A stretch of DNA of 64,000 bases, taken from contig CAYMPJ010000009.1 of NCBI GenBank assembly GCA_964392325.1, forward strand, positions 62,001-126,000. The letters are read 5' to 3'. The translations under genes were made by a program, and so were the position numbers. The notes under the pieces were generated by a model. That model did not search any database. It was not told the DNA's origin and saw only the letters and a list, made by a program, of their open reading frames with translations. Numbering within the stretch: the first letter of the stretch is position 1; the number at the start of each line of letters is the position of its first letter. Below, in pieces: positions 27,177 through 35,770 of this stretch. Origin of the DNA: CALLPQ01 sp964392325. GTDB taxonomy: Bacteria > Pseudomonadota > Alphaproteobacteria > Caulobacterales > Parvularculaceae.

Positions 27177-27902
27177 TTATAGGCCTTGAATTACTCCATT
27201 AACCCATTTTGGAATGATCTCGCTTGCCGGTCCATAATCGGTCTCGTCAAACTGATGGGCATTTTCAGACGGTTCGAGATTGAGCTCTACCGTTCGGATG
27301 CCCAAGGCTCTAGCTTGATGGACCAGGCCAGCTGCTGGATAAACCGAACCCGATGTTCCTATGGAGACAAACATATCCGCCTCTTCAACAGCCATTTCAA
27401 TCTCGTCCATGAAACGCGGCATTTCCCCAAACCAGACGATATAGGGACGCATCCCTGCACTCTTTAAGCAGGTCGGACATTGGGTTTTAGGCGAGAGGTC
27501 CTCGTGCCAGAGATGTACCCCATCGCAAAACTGACACACTACTTTCAACAATTCTCCATGCATCTGGAGGATATTTTGCGAGCCAGCCCGGGCATGAAGA
27601 TCATCAACATTTTGCGTCACCAGTGTTAATTGGCCGCCCCTTTCCGATAGAGCCTCTTCAAGTTCCGCCAAGGCATGATGGGCCGCATTAGGGAGGACTT
27701 TTTGTGCTTCCCGGCGACGGTAATTATAAAAATCATGAACCAGGTCAGGATTGGCCTCAAACCCCTCAGGGGTTGCGACCTCGCGATAATCATATTTAGC
27801 CCACACCCCGCCAGTGTCCCGAAAAGTTGCCAGTCCGGACTCAGCAGATATCCCTGCCCCCGTTAAAATCACGATATTCTCGATAGCCATTAGAGCCGCC
27901 AA
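27177..27902 (-). CDS. cobB: Sir2-family NAD-dependent protein deacylase
   Basis: Sirtuins remove acyl groups from lysine with NAD consumption. The 241-residue protein has GAGISAESGLATFRDTGGVW (NAD-binding), TQNVDDLHARAGS with HGELLKV (catalytic His), zinc cysteines CQFC...CPTC and the GTSGSVYPAA segment. The FYNYRRR stretch supplies the Tyr and Arg that in class III sirtuins favour succinyl/malonyl-lysine, so desuccinylase activity is likely besides deacetylation. The first ATG at 27902 and a second at 27890 (MAIENIVILTG) are both possible starts. No acetyl-CoA synthetase gene is adjacent. Confidence 0.92.
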   Translation of the reverse strand: MAALMAIENIVILTGAGISAESGLATFRDTGGVWAKYDYREVATPEGFEANPDLVHDFYNYRRREAQKVLPNAAHHALAELEEALSERGGQLTLVTQNVDDLHARAGSQNILQMHGELLKVVCQFCDGVHLWHEDLSPKTQCPTCLKSAGMRPYIVWFGEMPRFMDEIEMAVEEADMFVSIGTSGSVYPAAGLVHQARALGIRTVELNLEPSENAHQFDETDYGPASEIIPKWVNGVIQGL

Positions 27903-28083
27903 TCTCTTTGATTGACAATAACCTGCCTCAAGAACCGATATTTGTGAATAGTCCCGATGGGGTTTTCCCTTGTCAATAAGACTGACTATGGCATGCTATC
28001 AGTCGAACGGGCACACTCTCATCTTGTGCACTTGATGACTTTCGACAAATCGTAAGTCTATTGGGGATAAAAGGACTATTGAT

Positions 28084-29151
28084 ATGCGAACACGGTATGT
28101 TCTCTCCATAGATGGTGGCGGTGTGCGCGGCATTGTTGCTGCCGCCATGATTGATGCCCTTGAGGGTGAACTACGCAAAGCAGGCCTTAAAGGGTCTCTT
28201 AGCGATTGTTTTGATGTGATTGTGGGCACGTCCACCGGTTCCATAATAGCAGCCGGATTGGCCATGAGTAACAAAGCAGGCACCGGCCCATTGCGCACAC
28301 CCGGTGAGCTACGCGATCTTTACCGGAAAGAAGCGATCAATATTTTTCCGCCTCGGGTTGCGCCATTTATTCCGCTTATCCGGTCACTACGTCAATTTTT
28401 TGGCCCCTTATATTCGCCAAAGCCGATGAAGCGCATCCTTGACGAATTTTTTGGTGATGCAGACTTCATTTCTCCCAAACGCAATTTAATGATCAATGCT
28501 TATTCGCTTGAGCCGCGTGATGCCGCATTTTTTCGTGGTGGCCCCCTCACCCCGCCCGGGGATCCACTATGCTCGGGGTCCGTGCGCATTGCCGATGCAA
28601 TACTCGGCTCGGCAGCCGCACCAACATTTTTTCCGCCCCATCAAATTACAAACCCCCGCACCGGGCATAAACAAACTGTCATTGATGGCGGGATTTTTGT
28701 AAATGATCCAGCGGTTTCAGGCTTTTCTGAAGCCTTGCGCCTCTACCCGGAAGACGATATTCGCGTTATATCTTTTGGAACCGGCCGCATCGTCCAACCC
28801 ATACCATTTCGCAATTCTCGCAATTGGGGGTTTCTGGAATGGATTAACCCGGTTGGCCCGTTTCGAACCCCACTATTGTCTGCCATTCAGGATGGCCAAG
28901 CCAGAGCCGTAAATTTCCAAATGAAAAAATTGATCGGCGGGCGTTATCAAAGGTTCGATTATGACCTCACCCGAGGTTACGGAACCCCGTCATTAGACGA
29001 TTCACGTACATCCAATATGAAAGAGCTTGAGCGGGGCGCTCTTAAAATGGTTGAAGAAATGCGTCCGCGCCTGCGCGAAGTTGCAACCCAGTTAATTGCA
29101 GATCAAGAGCGCAATGCACGCGAAAAGCAAAAGACACCAGTGCCCATATAA
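28084..29151 (+). CDS. Patatin-like phospholipase
   Basis: Patatins are Ser-Asp dyad lipid acyl hydrolases. The 355-residue protein opens with the oxyanion motif SIDGGGVRG (residues 9-16), has the nucleophile elbow GTSTGS and the aspartate motif VIDGGIFVNDPA. No signal peptide is seen, so it is probably cytoplasmic or membrane associated. C-terminal residues form a charged tail. It is monocistronic and lies just upstream of the 29.2-29.4 kb non-coding region. Such genes range from lipid turnover enzymes to CBASS effectors, but no cGAS/CD-NTase gene is adjacent, so a defence role is not supported. Confidence 0.9.
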   Translation: MRTRYVLSIDGGGVRGIVAAAMIDALEGELRKAGLKGSLSDCFDVIVGTSTGSIIAAGLAMSNKAGTGPLRTPGELRDLYRKEAINIFPPRVAPFIPLIRSLRQFFGPLYSPKPMKRILDEFFGDADFISPKRNLMINAYSLEPRDAAFFRGGPLTPPGDPLCSGSVRIADAILGSAAAPTFFPPHQITNPRTGHKQTVIDGGIFVNDPAVSGFSEALRLYPEDDIRVISFGTGRIVQPIPFRNSRNWGFLEWINPVGPFRTPLLSAIQDGQARAVNFQMKKLIGGRYQRFDYDLTRGYGTPSLDDSRTSNMKELERGALKMVEEMRPRLREVATQLIADQERNAREKQKTPVPI

Positions 29152-29271
29152 AACCTCTAGCTCCCCTAGAAATACTGGTTTTTTTAGTATGTCCCTAGTT
29201 TTGGGGACATGACATATAAGCGAAACTAATCCATTTTTTCAATGCGCGGGAGTTTTTTGCTGCAGTTGCCC

Positions 29272-29416
29272 TGACTATACAGCAATCCCTTCCTTTGGGT
29301 CTTCCGTGTAGCATAGTCAATTCATATGCCCTTTGAATTGACGGCGGGGAGAGAGTTCGGGGGAACTCCTCTTACATCAGCCGCGGTACACATCCCTGGT
29401 GTATCGCGGCTTTTTT
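29272..29416 (+). ncRNA. Candidate structured small RNA ending in a strong terminator
   Basis: In a 521-bp gene-free stretch, helices follow one another: TGACTAT (29272-29278) with ATAGTCA (29313-29319); TCAATTC (29317-29323) with GAATTGA (29335-29341), sharing three bases with the first and so mutually exclusive in part; GAGTTC-GGGG-GAACTC (29353-29368); and a 12-bp stem GCCGCGGTACAC/GTGTATCGCGGC (29380-29410) followed by TTTTTT. The T-run is on the plus strand and no + strand gene follows, so this looks like a free-standing RNA rather than a leader. An upstream palindrome ATGTCCC/GGGACAT lies at 29189-29210. No known RNA family was recognised. Confidence 0.5.
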
Positions 29417-29672
29417 CTTTTACGCCCTCTTTTTGCATCCTAAAAATATCACAAAAATATGCCTTAACCCATTGATATAATAGGAGTTTGAAACCCCTCT
29501 TACCTAGCTTACATGTTGCTGGAGCCCCCCTTAGCAAAGGGATCGCGCACTTGGTTTTCAAGTATCGTAATCACCTATGATGCAAGGTTCAGAGAGGCTG
29601 TATTTTATAAAGTTACCAAGTGAATGAAATTCTGGTTTTACGAATCAGAGCGTAGAGTGTCCGCCGATTGCA

Positions 29673-30665
29673 CTAATCAATATTGACCCAGTTACCGGTT
29701 TTTACCGATTCTCCAATGGCCTCCAGAATAGCGACATTCTCAACCAGTTGTTCATTTGTAAACCGATATTCACCCCGGCCAGCCACCGCATCGGCCCATT
29801 CTTCCAAATTGGCCGTAACTGCATCGCGCGGAGGTAGTGTCTCGGAGGTCTGTTTGCCATCAGCACCACAAGAAACAAGATGAACTTCGCCCCCATGTTG
29901 TGGATGCGCAGTATCGCGCGCTTCGATCCAGACTTGGTCACCAAATACTGAAAACCGCCCATAATAAGGTGTAGCGGAAATAGCGGTTACAAATGCTGTG
30001 GCTCCGCTTTTGAACTTGAATTGTACTGCCGCTAAATCCCCTGTGGGTAGATCCAGAACGCGTTTTGCCGTTTGCGCACAAAGCTTCTCGACGGAGCCAA
30101 ACATCCACAAAAACAAATCCGTCAAATGAATGCCCATACCTGTCATCCCCGCCGCAGGTGCCTCTTCCTGAGAACCCCGCCAATTATCCGCATCTGTATT
30201 GGCCAGCAAATTATGAGAAAAATTAGCTTCCGTATGCATATGGACACCAAAACCGTCAGCTTTTACGCGCTTGGCAATTTCTTCCATGGACGCTTCGAAA
30301 CGACGTTCATGGCCAATTCCAATAATGATACCACGCGCCTTAGCAGCCTTAACAATTTTTTGAACACTCGCCTTATTCAACGCCAAAGGTTTTTCGCAAA
30401 ACAATTGCTTGCCAGCGGCGATCGCTTCCAGACATTGATCTTCATGCTGAGAATGGGGCGTGCATAAAATTACAGCCTCAACTGTATCATCTGCAAGCAC
30501 CTCTTCATAACTTGACAGTAATTTTACATTGGCACTATCAGCAAATTCCTGATGTTTTTCACGGCTGCGTGCGGCCACGGTTGTCACTTCAATCTTGTCA
30601 CTATTTTTGAGGCTCGTCACTATATGGCGACCCCACCAACCTAATCCGATCACGGCAGCTTTCAT
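29673..30665 (-). CDS. Gfo/Idh/MocA family oxidoreductase
   Basis: These NAD(P)-dependent enzymes act on sugars, inositols or aromatic-derived compounds. The 330-residue protein has the Rossmann motif VIGLGWWGRHIV, the conserved EKP triad in LFCEKPLALN, and the C-terminal substrate domain with the H in GIHLTDLFLWMFG. Length is normal. It is the last gene of a minus-strand unit that begins with acylating acetaldehyde dehydrogenase and contains TRAP DctQM, so its substrate is probably related to what that transporter brings in. The specific substrate is unknown. Confidence 0.9.
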   Translation of the reverse strand: MKAAVIGLGWWGRHIVTSLKNSDKIEVTTVAARSREKHQEFADSANVKLLSSYEEVLADDTVEAVILCTPHSQHEDQCLEAIAAGKQLFCEKPLALNKASVQKIVKAAKARGIIIGIGHERRFEASMEEIAKRVKADGFGVHMHTEANFSHNLLANTDADNWRGSQEEAPAAGMTGMGIHLTDLFLWMFGSVEKLCAQTAKRVLDLPTGDLAAVQFKFKSGATAFVTAISATPYYGRFSVFGDQVWIEARDTAHPQHGGEVHLVSCGADGKQTSETLPPRDAVTANLEEWADAVAGRGEYRFTNEQLVENVAILEAIGESVKTGNWVNID

Positions 30666-30714
30666 TATCTAATTCCTCACATTTTATAAAATACAGGCTG
30701 TCTAACTTTAAAAT

Positions 30715-32046
30715 TTAAAATGACTTAGATGGTAGCCAAGTTGCAATTTGAGGAAATAACAATATCAAAATCGCAACCAACAAAATCAAACCCCAATATG
30801 GTGTTGCGCCTTTAAACGCTTCTCCAAGTGTGACTGATTTGTCGGGCACAGTTCCCTTAACGGTATATACTAATAACCCGACGGGCGGCGTTAAGAGACC
30901 AGCTTCGATGATCAAAATTCCATAAATCGCAAAAGCAACTTCCGGTATGCCAGCTGCAATAGCCAAAGGCACAAAAATTGGCACTGTCAGTAAGATAATC
31001 GAAATGGAGTCAATTATCATTCCCATGAGCAGCCAGATAATAGTCATTACAATGATAATGGCAAAGGGTGACAAGCCTGATGAATTGAAAAAGTCGGTAA
31101 TCATGCCCGTTCCACCGCTAACGGCTAAAAGGCGTGCATACATTGAACCGGAAATTAACAAGAACATTATCGGTGCTGCGGTACGACCAGCATCGATTAC
31201 CGCATTCAAGAATTGGCGCATCGACATCCCCTTCAAAAACCCGATAAGGATACCGCCTGCAGCGCCAAACCCTGCCGCTTCAGTAGGGGTGAATAAACCC
31301 CGCCATATTCCCCCCAATACAAGTAAAATAAGGGCGATAACGCCGAGCCCACCAAGCAACCAGGACCCCGAAGATGTTTTACCATCTTGGTCATCACTTA
31401 CGTTAATTTCAGCTTTAGGAGCGTTTGGTGCCAGAGTTGGTTTTAAAAGAACTGCAATCACATTATACAATATAAAAACAGTTGCGAGTAATATTCCTGG
31501 CCCGATGCCGGCAATAAACAATGTCCCAACCGAGCCTTCGGTCAGAATCGCCCAGATAATAAGTAAGACACTTGGCGGTATTAGCATGCCCAGACACGCA
31601 CTACCCGCAACAACGCCCAATGCATATGATTTGTCGTAGCCGAGCTTGCGCATTTCCGGATAAGCAATCCGGCTAAAGGTCGCCGCCGAGGCAATTGAAA
31701 CCCCTGACACAGCCGCAAAGGCGGCATTACCAACGACAGTGGCAGCAGCTAGTCTGCCGGGTAGTTTCTTCAATCCTGCATCGCATAGACGATAAAGATC
31801 AGATGCAGCGCCCGCTCTGCTTAAAACTTCACCCATTAAAACAAAAAGCGGTATCACCGCCAGTGCATCAGATCTGATCGCTTCATAGGCAGTGGACCCC
31901 AAAATCGACAGGGCAATTTCAATATCGCCATAGGCTAACCAAACGCCGATCACACTTGCCACGCCAAGAGAGATGCCAATATGCACCCCAAGCACAACGA
32001 GGAAAACCAACAGGATAAAGGTGTATATAATTACTTCGGGTCCCAT
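30715..32046 (-). CDS. TRAP transporter large permease (DctM)
   Basis: DctM forms the ion-coupled elevator domain of TRAP transporters in the inner membrane. The 443-residue protein has about twelve hydrophobic segments and the family motifs SGVSIASAATFSRIAYPEMRKLGYDKSYALGVVAGSACLGMLIPPS and IEAGLLTPPVGLLVY near the C-terminus. It starts 1 bp after the DctQ stop. The operon has no DctP; a DctP with the same putative operator lies at 52271. Confidence 0.95.
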   Translation of the reverse strand: MGPEVIIYTFILLVFLVVLGVHIGISLGVASVIGVWLAYGDIEIALSILGSTAYEAIRSDALAVIPLFVLMGEVLSRAGAASDLYRLCDAGLKKLPGRLAAATVVGNAAFAAVSGVSIASAATFSRIAYPEMRKLGYDKSYALGVVAGSACLGMLIPPSVLLIIWAILTEGSVGTLFIAGIGPGILLATVFILYNVIAVLLKPTLAPNAPKAEINVSDDQDGKTSSGSWLLGGLGVIALILLVLGGIWRGLFTPTEAAGFGAAGGILIGFLKGMSMRQFLNAVIDAGRTAAPIMFLLISGSMYARLLAVSGGTGMITDFFNSSGLSPFAIIIVMTIIWLLMGMIIDSISIILLTVPIFVPLAIAAGIPEVAFAIYGILIIEAGLLTPPVGLLVYTVKGTVPDKSVTLGEAFKGATPYWGLILLVAILILLFPQIATWLPSKSF

Positions 32047-32047
32047 A

Positions 32048-32563
32048 TTAATGCGCCCCCTTCATCTCTACCGTGTCATCCTCGGTTATGCGCCCGGCCC
32101 AATCCAAAACCATAAGATAGATATAGATAAATGCGGCGAAAATTGAGGTTAGCACCACAAGCAGCCGAACTGGATAAGTCGGCACCCGTAACGCCCCCTC
32201 CCCTTCATATTCATTGATAGCTAATGCTTCCAAGAATGGGCCCCAGCTTGAGTAAGCAACACCGGCGAAAAATAGAAACCCCAATATATTTGTTAGTGAA
32301 CGTAACACTTTTTGGTATTTAGGCCCGACCGCACCATACAATAAAGTAGTGCGCAACATACCGCCGGAATAAATTGCCAGTGGTAACTGTAAAAAAGTAA
32401 TAGAAACAACAGAATTTTTAATAATTTCAACAGCACCGAGTAAGGGCGAGTTAAAAAATTGACGTCCCAAAACATCAACCAGGATTATGCCCGCAATCAC
32501 CAGTACCCAAAATGCTGATATAACATGTATCACTTCTGCAATGCGTTTAACCGGAGATTTCAT
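32048..32563 (-). CDS. TRAP transporter small permease (DctQ)
   Basis: The 171-residue protein has the four membrane segments of DctQ with the typical central pattern VDVLGRQFFNSPLLGAVEIIKNSVVSITFLQLPLAIYSGGMLRTTLLYG. DctQ scaffolds DctM. Its gene is flanked by a MarR gene upstream (60 bp) and dctM downstream, all minus strand. Confidence 0.92.
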   Translation of the reverse strand: MKSPVKRIAEVIHVISAFWVLVIAGIILVDVLGRQFFNSPLLGAVEIIKNSVVSITFLQLPLAIYSGGMLRTTLLYGAVGPKYQKVLRSLTNILGFLFFAGVAYSSWGPFLEALAINEYEGEGALRVPTYPVRLLVVLTSIFAAFIYIYLMVLDWAGRITEDDTVEMKGAH

Positions 32564-32623
32564 GCGTTGCCCAATCTATTCAAATGCGCTTTAACGCAAT
32601 CCATTTTATTACTCATTTGCATT

Positions 32624-33229
32624 TTACTCACTCCCTTGGAATTGGTTACTCGTATATTGCGAGGAAGCTATCAGTTTTTTTAGCAATAGGATTAATTGAT
32701 TTTTTTCATTCTGGTTCAATCCCGTTACTGATTTATCTGCCTCATTAAATCTGGCTTCAGCAGCCTTCTCTGAAATATCAATACCTGCCTTTGTTAGCGT
32801 TGCCGCGCGTATTCTCCTATCAGATTCATCCGGGACCCGGCGAACAAATCCAGCCCTTTCCAGCCGGTCAATCGCTGCTGTCATAGCACCTGAAGTAATG
32901 AGAACTGTTTCACATAATTGCGTCGGTGTTAACTGAAAAGGGGCGCCAGAACGGCGAAGGGCACCGATTACATCAAAGTCGGTATATTTTAGATCATATT
33001 CCTTGAGCACTTTATTCGCATTTCGTTCATACTCATTGCCCAAATACTGGATACGACCGACAACACCGAGCGAATCAACTCTAAGATTGGGCAATTCCCG
33101 TCGCCACTCAACGGCGAGTTTATCGAGAATATCGTCTTTAGATAAACACTCGGATTTATGTTGCATGTTCGACCCCGCTATGTTTTCCGCAAAATCATCC
33201 CACGGAAAAAACCACCCTTCTTCCATCAA
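32624..33229 (-). CDS. MarR-family transcriptional regulator
   Basis: The 201-residue protein has a winged helix-turn-helix: FDVIGALRRSGAPFQLTPTQLCETVLITSGAMTAAIDRLERAGFVRRVPDESDRRIRAATLTKAG matches the MarR recognition helix and wing with the DxRR motif. It has about 60 extra N-terminal residues. Location inside a catabolic operon, between the aldolase gene (27 bp) and dctQ, suggests it senses an aromatic or carboxylic-acid ligand of that pathway. A palindrome at 35497-35528 is a possible target, by inference only. Confidence 0.9.
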   Translation of the reverse strand: MMEEGWFFPWDDFAENIAGSNMQHKSECLSKDDILDKLAVEWRRELPNLRVDSLGVVGRIQYLGNEYERNANKVLKEYDLKYTDFDVIGALRRSGAPFQLTPTQLCETVLITSGAMTAAIDRLERAGFVRRVPDESDRRIRAATLTKAGIDISEKAAEARFNEADKSVTGLNQNEKNQLILLLKKLIASSQYTSNQFQGSE

Positions 33230-33256
33230 TTCCAGCTTGATATGGGAATCCAGAGA

Positions 33257-34288
33257 TCATCGATTTTTGATATCCAGTGCAACATCAACAATCATATCTT
33301 CCTGACCGCCAACCATGCGCCGCTCACCAAGTTCAACAAGAATTGATCGCACATCAACGCCATATTCCTCTGCCGCTTTTTCTGAGTGACGCAAGAAGCT
33401 AGAATAAACGCCAGCATATCCAAGCGATAGGGTTTCCCGATCAACCCGGACAGGCCTGTCTTGTAGCGGTCTTACAAGTTCTTCTGCCGCATCCATCAGT
33501 TTGTAAAGATCACATCCATGCTTCCACCCTCTGCGATCAGCAGCAGCGACAAAGACTTCAAGAGGCGCATTCCCCGCGCCTGCGCCCATTCCCGCAAGCG
33601 ATACATCCACCCGGCGCGCCCCTTTTTGAACCGCAACCATGGAATTTGCGACACCTAATGAAAGATTGTGATGGGCATGAACGCCTCTATCCGTTTCCGG
33701 GTCCAGAATTTGGTTATAAGCCTCCATCCTGTCTGCATAACCATCCATATCTAGCGCGCCGCCCGAATCAGTGACGTAAACGCACTGGGCGCCGTATGAT
33801 TCCATGAGCTTTGCTTGTTCAGCTAAAGCTTTTGGTTCAATCATATGGCTCATCATCAAAAACCCGACAGTATCCATACCTAATTCACGGGCCATCTCGA
33901 TATGCTGCCTTGAGATATCGGCTTCAGTACAGTGGGTTGCAATTCGCACTGAACGCACGCCCAAACTATAAGCCTGCTTTAGTTCTTCAATAGTACCGAT
34001 ACCAGGTATCAAAAGTGTTGTAACAACTGCACGGTCCACGGCGTCTGCCACCGCTTCAATCCAGTCCCAATCTGTACACGCACCAAATCCATAATTAAAA
34101 CTCGATCCGTTCAAACCATCCCCATGCGCAACTTCAATTGCATCAATCCCCGCCTCATCCAGGGCCCTTGCAATCGCGCGCGCATGATCAACACTATATT
34201 GATGGCGGATCGCATGCATACCATCGCGCAAAGTAACATCTTGAATATATAAATCCTCTTTAACCGGATCTTTTAAAATTCCTGTCAT
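33257..34288 (-). CDS. mhpE: 4-hydroxy-2-oxovalerate aldolase
   Basis: The enzyme splits 4-hydroxy-2-oxoacids to pyruvate and an aldehyde, normally acetaldehyde. The 343-residue DRE-TIM barrel protein has DVTLRDGMHAIRHQYS (catalytic Arg and metal-binding Asp) and VHAHHNLSLGVANS (metal-binding histidines), and the C-terminal communication domain. It overlaps the acetaldehyde dehydrogenase gene by 4 bp, the usual coupling for the channeling DmpFG/MhpEF complex. No meta-cleavage dioxygenase or hydratase is in the window, so its hydroxy-oxoacid may come from another route. Confidence 0.94.
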   Translation of the reverse strand: MTGILKDPVKEDLYIQDVTLRDGMHAIRHQYSVDHARAIARALDEAGIDAIEVAHGDGLNGSSFNYGFGACTDWDWIEAVADAVDRAVVTTLLIPGIGTIEELKQAYSLGVRSVRIATHCTEADISRQHIEMARELGMDTVGFLMMSHMIEPKALAEQAKLMESYGAQCVYVTDSGGALDMDGYADRMEAYNQILDPETDRGVHAHHNLSLGVANSMVAVQKGARRVDVSLAGMGAGAGNAPLEVFVAAADRRGWKHGCDLYKLMDAAEELVRPLQDRPVRVDRETLSLGYAGVYSSFLRHSEKAAEEYGVDVRSILVELGERRMVGGQEDMIVDVALDIKNR

Positions 34289-35214
34289 GCTGCCACTCCA
34301 TTCACTCTAGCCGCCATACGTTCAGCAGTTTTCATTCCCGCCGAGGTCATAATATCGAGATTACCGGCATAGGCCGGGAGATAATGCGCGGCTCCTTCAA
34401 CTTCCAGAAAAACAGTAGTTTTTACTCCTTCAAACTTACCAACGCCTGGAATTGAAACCGGATTATTCCCACCGAACCGTTCAAATTGAACTTTCTGTTT
34501 TAGACGATAGCCGGGTACATATTTTTGTACTTCTGCAACCATATCCTCAACGGATTTCTCAATCTCTTTTTCTTCAGCCCCTTGAGACAAAACATATACC
34601 GTATCACGCATAATCAGTGGAGGCTCGGCCGGGTTTAAAATAATGATGGCCTTGCCATTTTCAGCCCCGCCAACACTTTCAATGCCGTGCGCTGTAGTTT
34701 CGGTGAATTCGTCTATATTGGCTCGGGTACCCGGGCCAGCTGATTTTGAAGAAATCGAGGCTACAATTTCTGCATAAGGTGTGCGCTTTGATACGCGCGA
34801 TACCGCATACACCATAGGGATCGTCGCCTGACCGCCGCAGGTTACCATGTTAACATTCTGTTTATCGAGATGTTCTTCAGCATTCACAACGGGAATACAA
34901 AAGGGGCCAACCGCGGCTGGGGTTAAGTCGACCATACGCTTTCCGGCCTTCTTACAGACTTCATTATGATGGATATGCGCTTTTGCTGATGTCGCATCAA
35001 AGACGATTCCTATGTCGTCCCATTCAGGCAATTTTTGCAAACCTTCAATACCCTCATGGGTCGTTGCAACTCCCATCTTTTTTGCACGCTTCAAACCATC
35101 AGAGTCAGGATCAATACCAACCATTGCTCCCATTTCCAACACATCAGAAGTTCGCATCACCTTTATCATAAGGTCTGACCCTATATTTCCCGAACCGATA
35201 ATTGCAACTTTCAT
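34285..35214 (-). CDS. mhpF: Acetaldehyde dehydrogenase (acylating)
   Basis: It converts acetaldehyde, NAD and CoA to acetyl-CoA, in complex with the aldolase. The 309-residue product has the Rossmann IIGSGNIGSDLM, the catalytic cysteine in MVTCGGQATIPM and a C-terminal dimer region. It is the first gene of the minus-strand operon mhpF-mhpE-marR-dctQ-dctM-Gfo. A perfect GCAAACGTTTGC palindrome lies at 35238-35249, only 23 bp before its start, so repression would act at the promoter or at transcription start. Confidence 0.95.
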   Translation of the reverse strand: MKVAIIGSGNIGSDLMIKVMRTSDVLEMGAMVGIDPDSDGLKRAKKMGVATTHEGIEGLQKLPEWDDIGIVFDATSAKAHIHHNEVCKKAGKRMVDLTPAAVGPFCIPVVNAEEHLDKQNVNMVTCGGQATIPMVYAVSRVSKRTPYAEIVASISSKSAGPGTRANIDEFTETTAHGIESVGGAENGKAIIILNPAEPPLIMRDTVYVLSQGAEEKEIEKSVEDMVAEVQKYVPGYRLKQKVQFERFGGNNPVSIPGVGKFEGVKTTVFLEVEGAAHYLPAYAGNLDIMTSAGMKTAERMAARVNGVAA

Positions 35215-35236
35215 CTGTAACCATCCTTAATTTACG

Positions 35237-35250
35237 TGCAAACGTTTGCA
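35237..35250. promoter_or_regulatory. LacI-type operator 1 (mhpF promoter)
   Basis: The perfect palindrome TGCAAACGTTTGCA has the central CpG and half-sites of LacI/PurR-type operators. It is 23 bp upstream of the mhpF start. It is one of six copies in the window. Confidence 0.75.
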
Positions 35251-35496
35251 TTTTGCTCATTAAACATTTGCAGGAAGCAAACATTTAAAATTATAAAAAT
35301 TATTGATGTACGAATTAACGTACAAACGCGCCGCATATAACAATAAAGAATAACTGTCATCACACAGCAATTCAAAAAAGACCCAAAGCCCTAACCAATA
35401 ACTCTGGATATGAGAACCTTACGAAAATGCTTGGACTTTGTATTTGAGATCGAAGCACCTTCAAAAACCCAACAAGCCTTAATACAAAACTACTTA

Positions 35497-35528
35497 CCAT
35501 AATATATCTCAATATCAAGATATTATGG
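35497..35528. promoter_or_regulatory. AT-rich inverted repeat in the mhpF/propeller intergenic region
   Basis: CCATAATAT (35497-35505) and ATATTATGG (35520-35528) are 9-bp perfect arms, with ATCT/AGAT inside. The rest of the 556-bp region 35215-35770 shows no gene. It may be an operator (for instance for the MarR of the operon) or a hairpin; its role is not known. Confidence 0.4.
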
Positions 35529-35663
35529 GAAAACTTACTCCACAAACATGGAATGCACCTAAAAAATGCACAAGCCTATTAGTTGTTGCCTGACACGCCA
35601 GACAAACAAATTAATATATCTTCCAACACTTGCGAAGATATCAATACCATGACATCATACAAA

Positions 35664-35677
35664 TGCAAACGTTTGCG
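35664..35677. promoter_or_regulatory. LacI-type operator 2 (propeller gene promoter)
   Basis: TGCAAACGTTTGCG with the 12-bp core GCAAACGTTTGC at 35665-35676. It lies 94 bp upstream of ATG 35771 and about 427 bp from operator 1 on the same intergenic region, so a DNA loop between the two is possible. Confidence 0.72.
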
Positions 35678-35770
35678 CATAATAAATTTAAATATAATCA
35701 CGCAGCGTTTTAGAACCATTATTAATCGAAGTGGCCAAGACAAAAGCCGTAACATTACTGTGGAGGACTT

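Noticed and set aside
28084..29151. Patatin as a CBASS or other anti-phage effector
   Set aside because: No nucleotidyltransferase, HORMA or other defence gene lies nearby. The flanks are a sirtuin gene and a gene-free region, and Sir2/patatin pairing here is divergent with a 181-bp gap and no sensor. Both look like ordinary metabolic genes.
29322..29561. 79-codon ORF on the minus strand over the non-coding region
   Set aside because: No homology, no ribosome site, and it runs across the stable terminator hairpin of the + strand RNA candidate.
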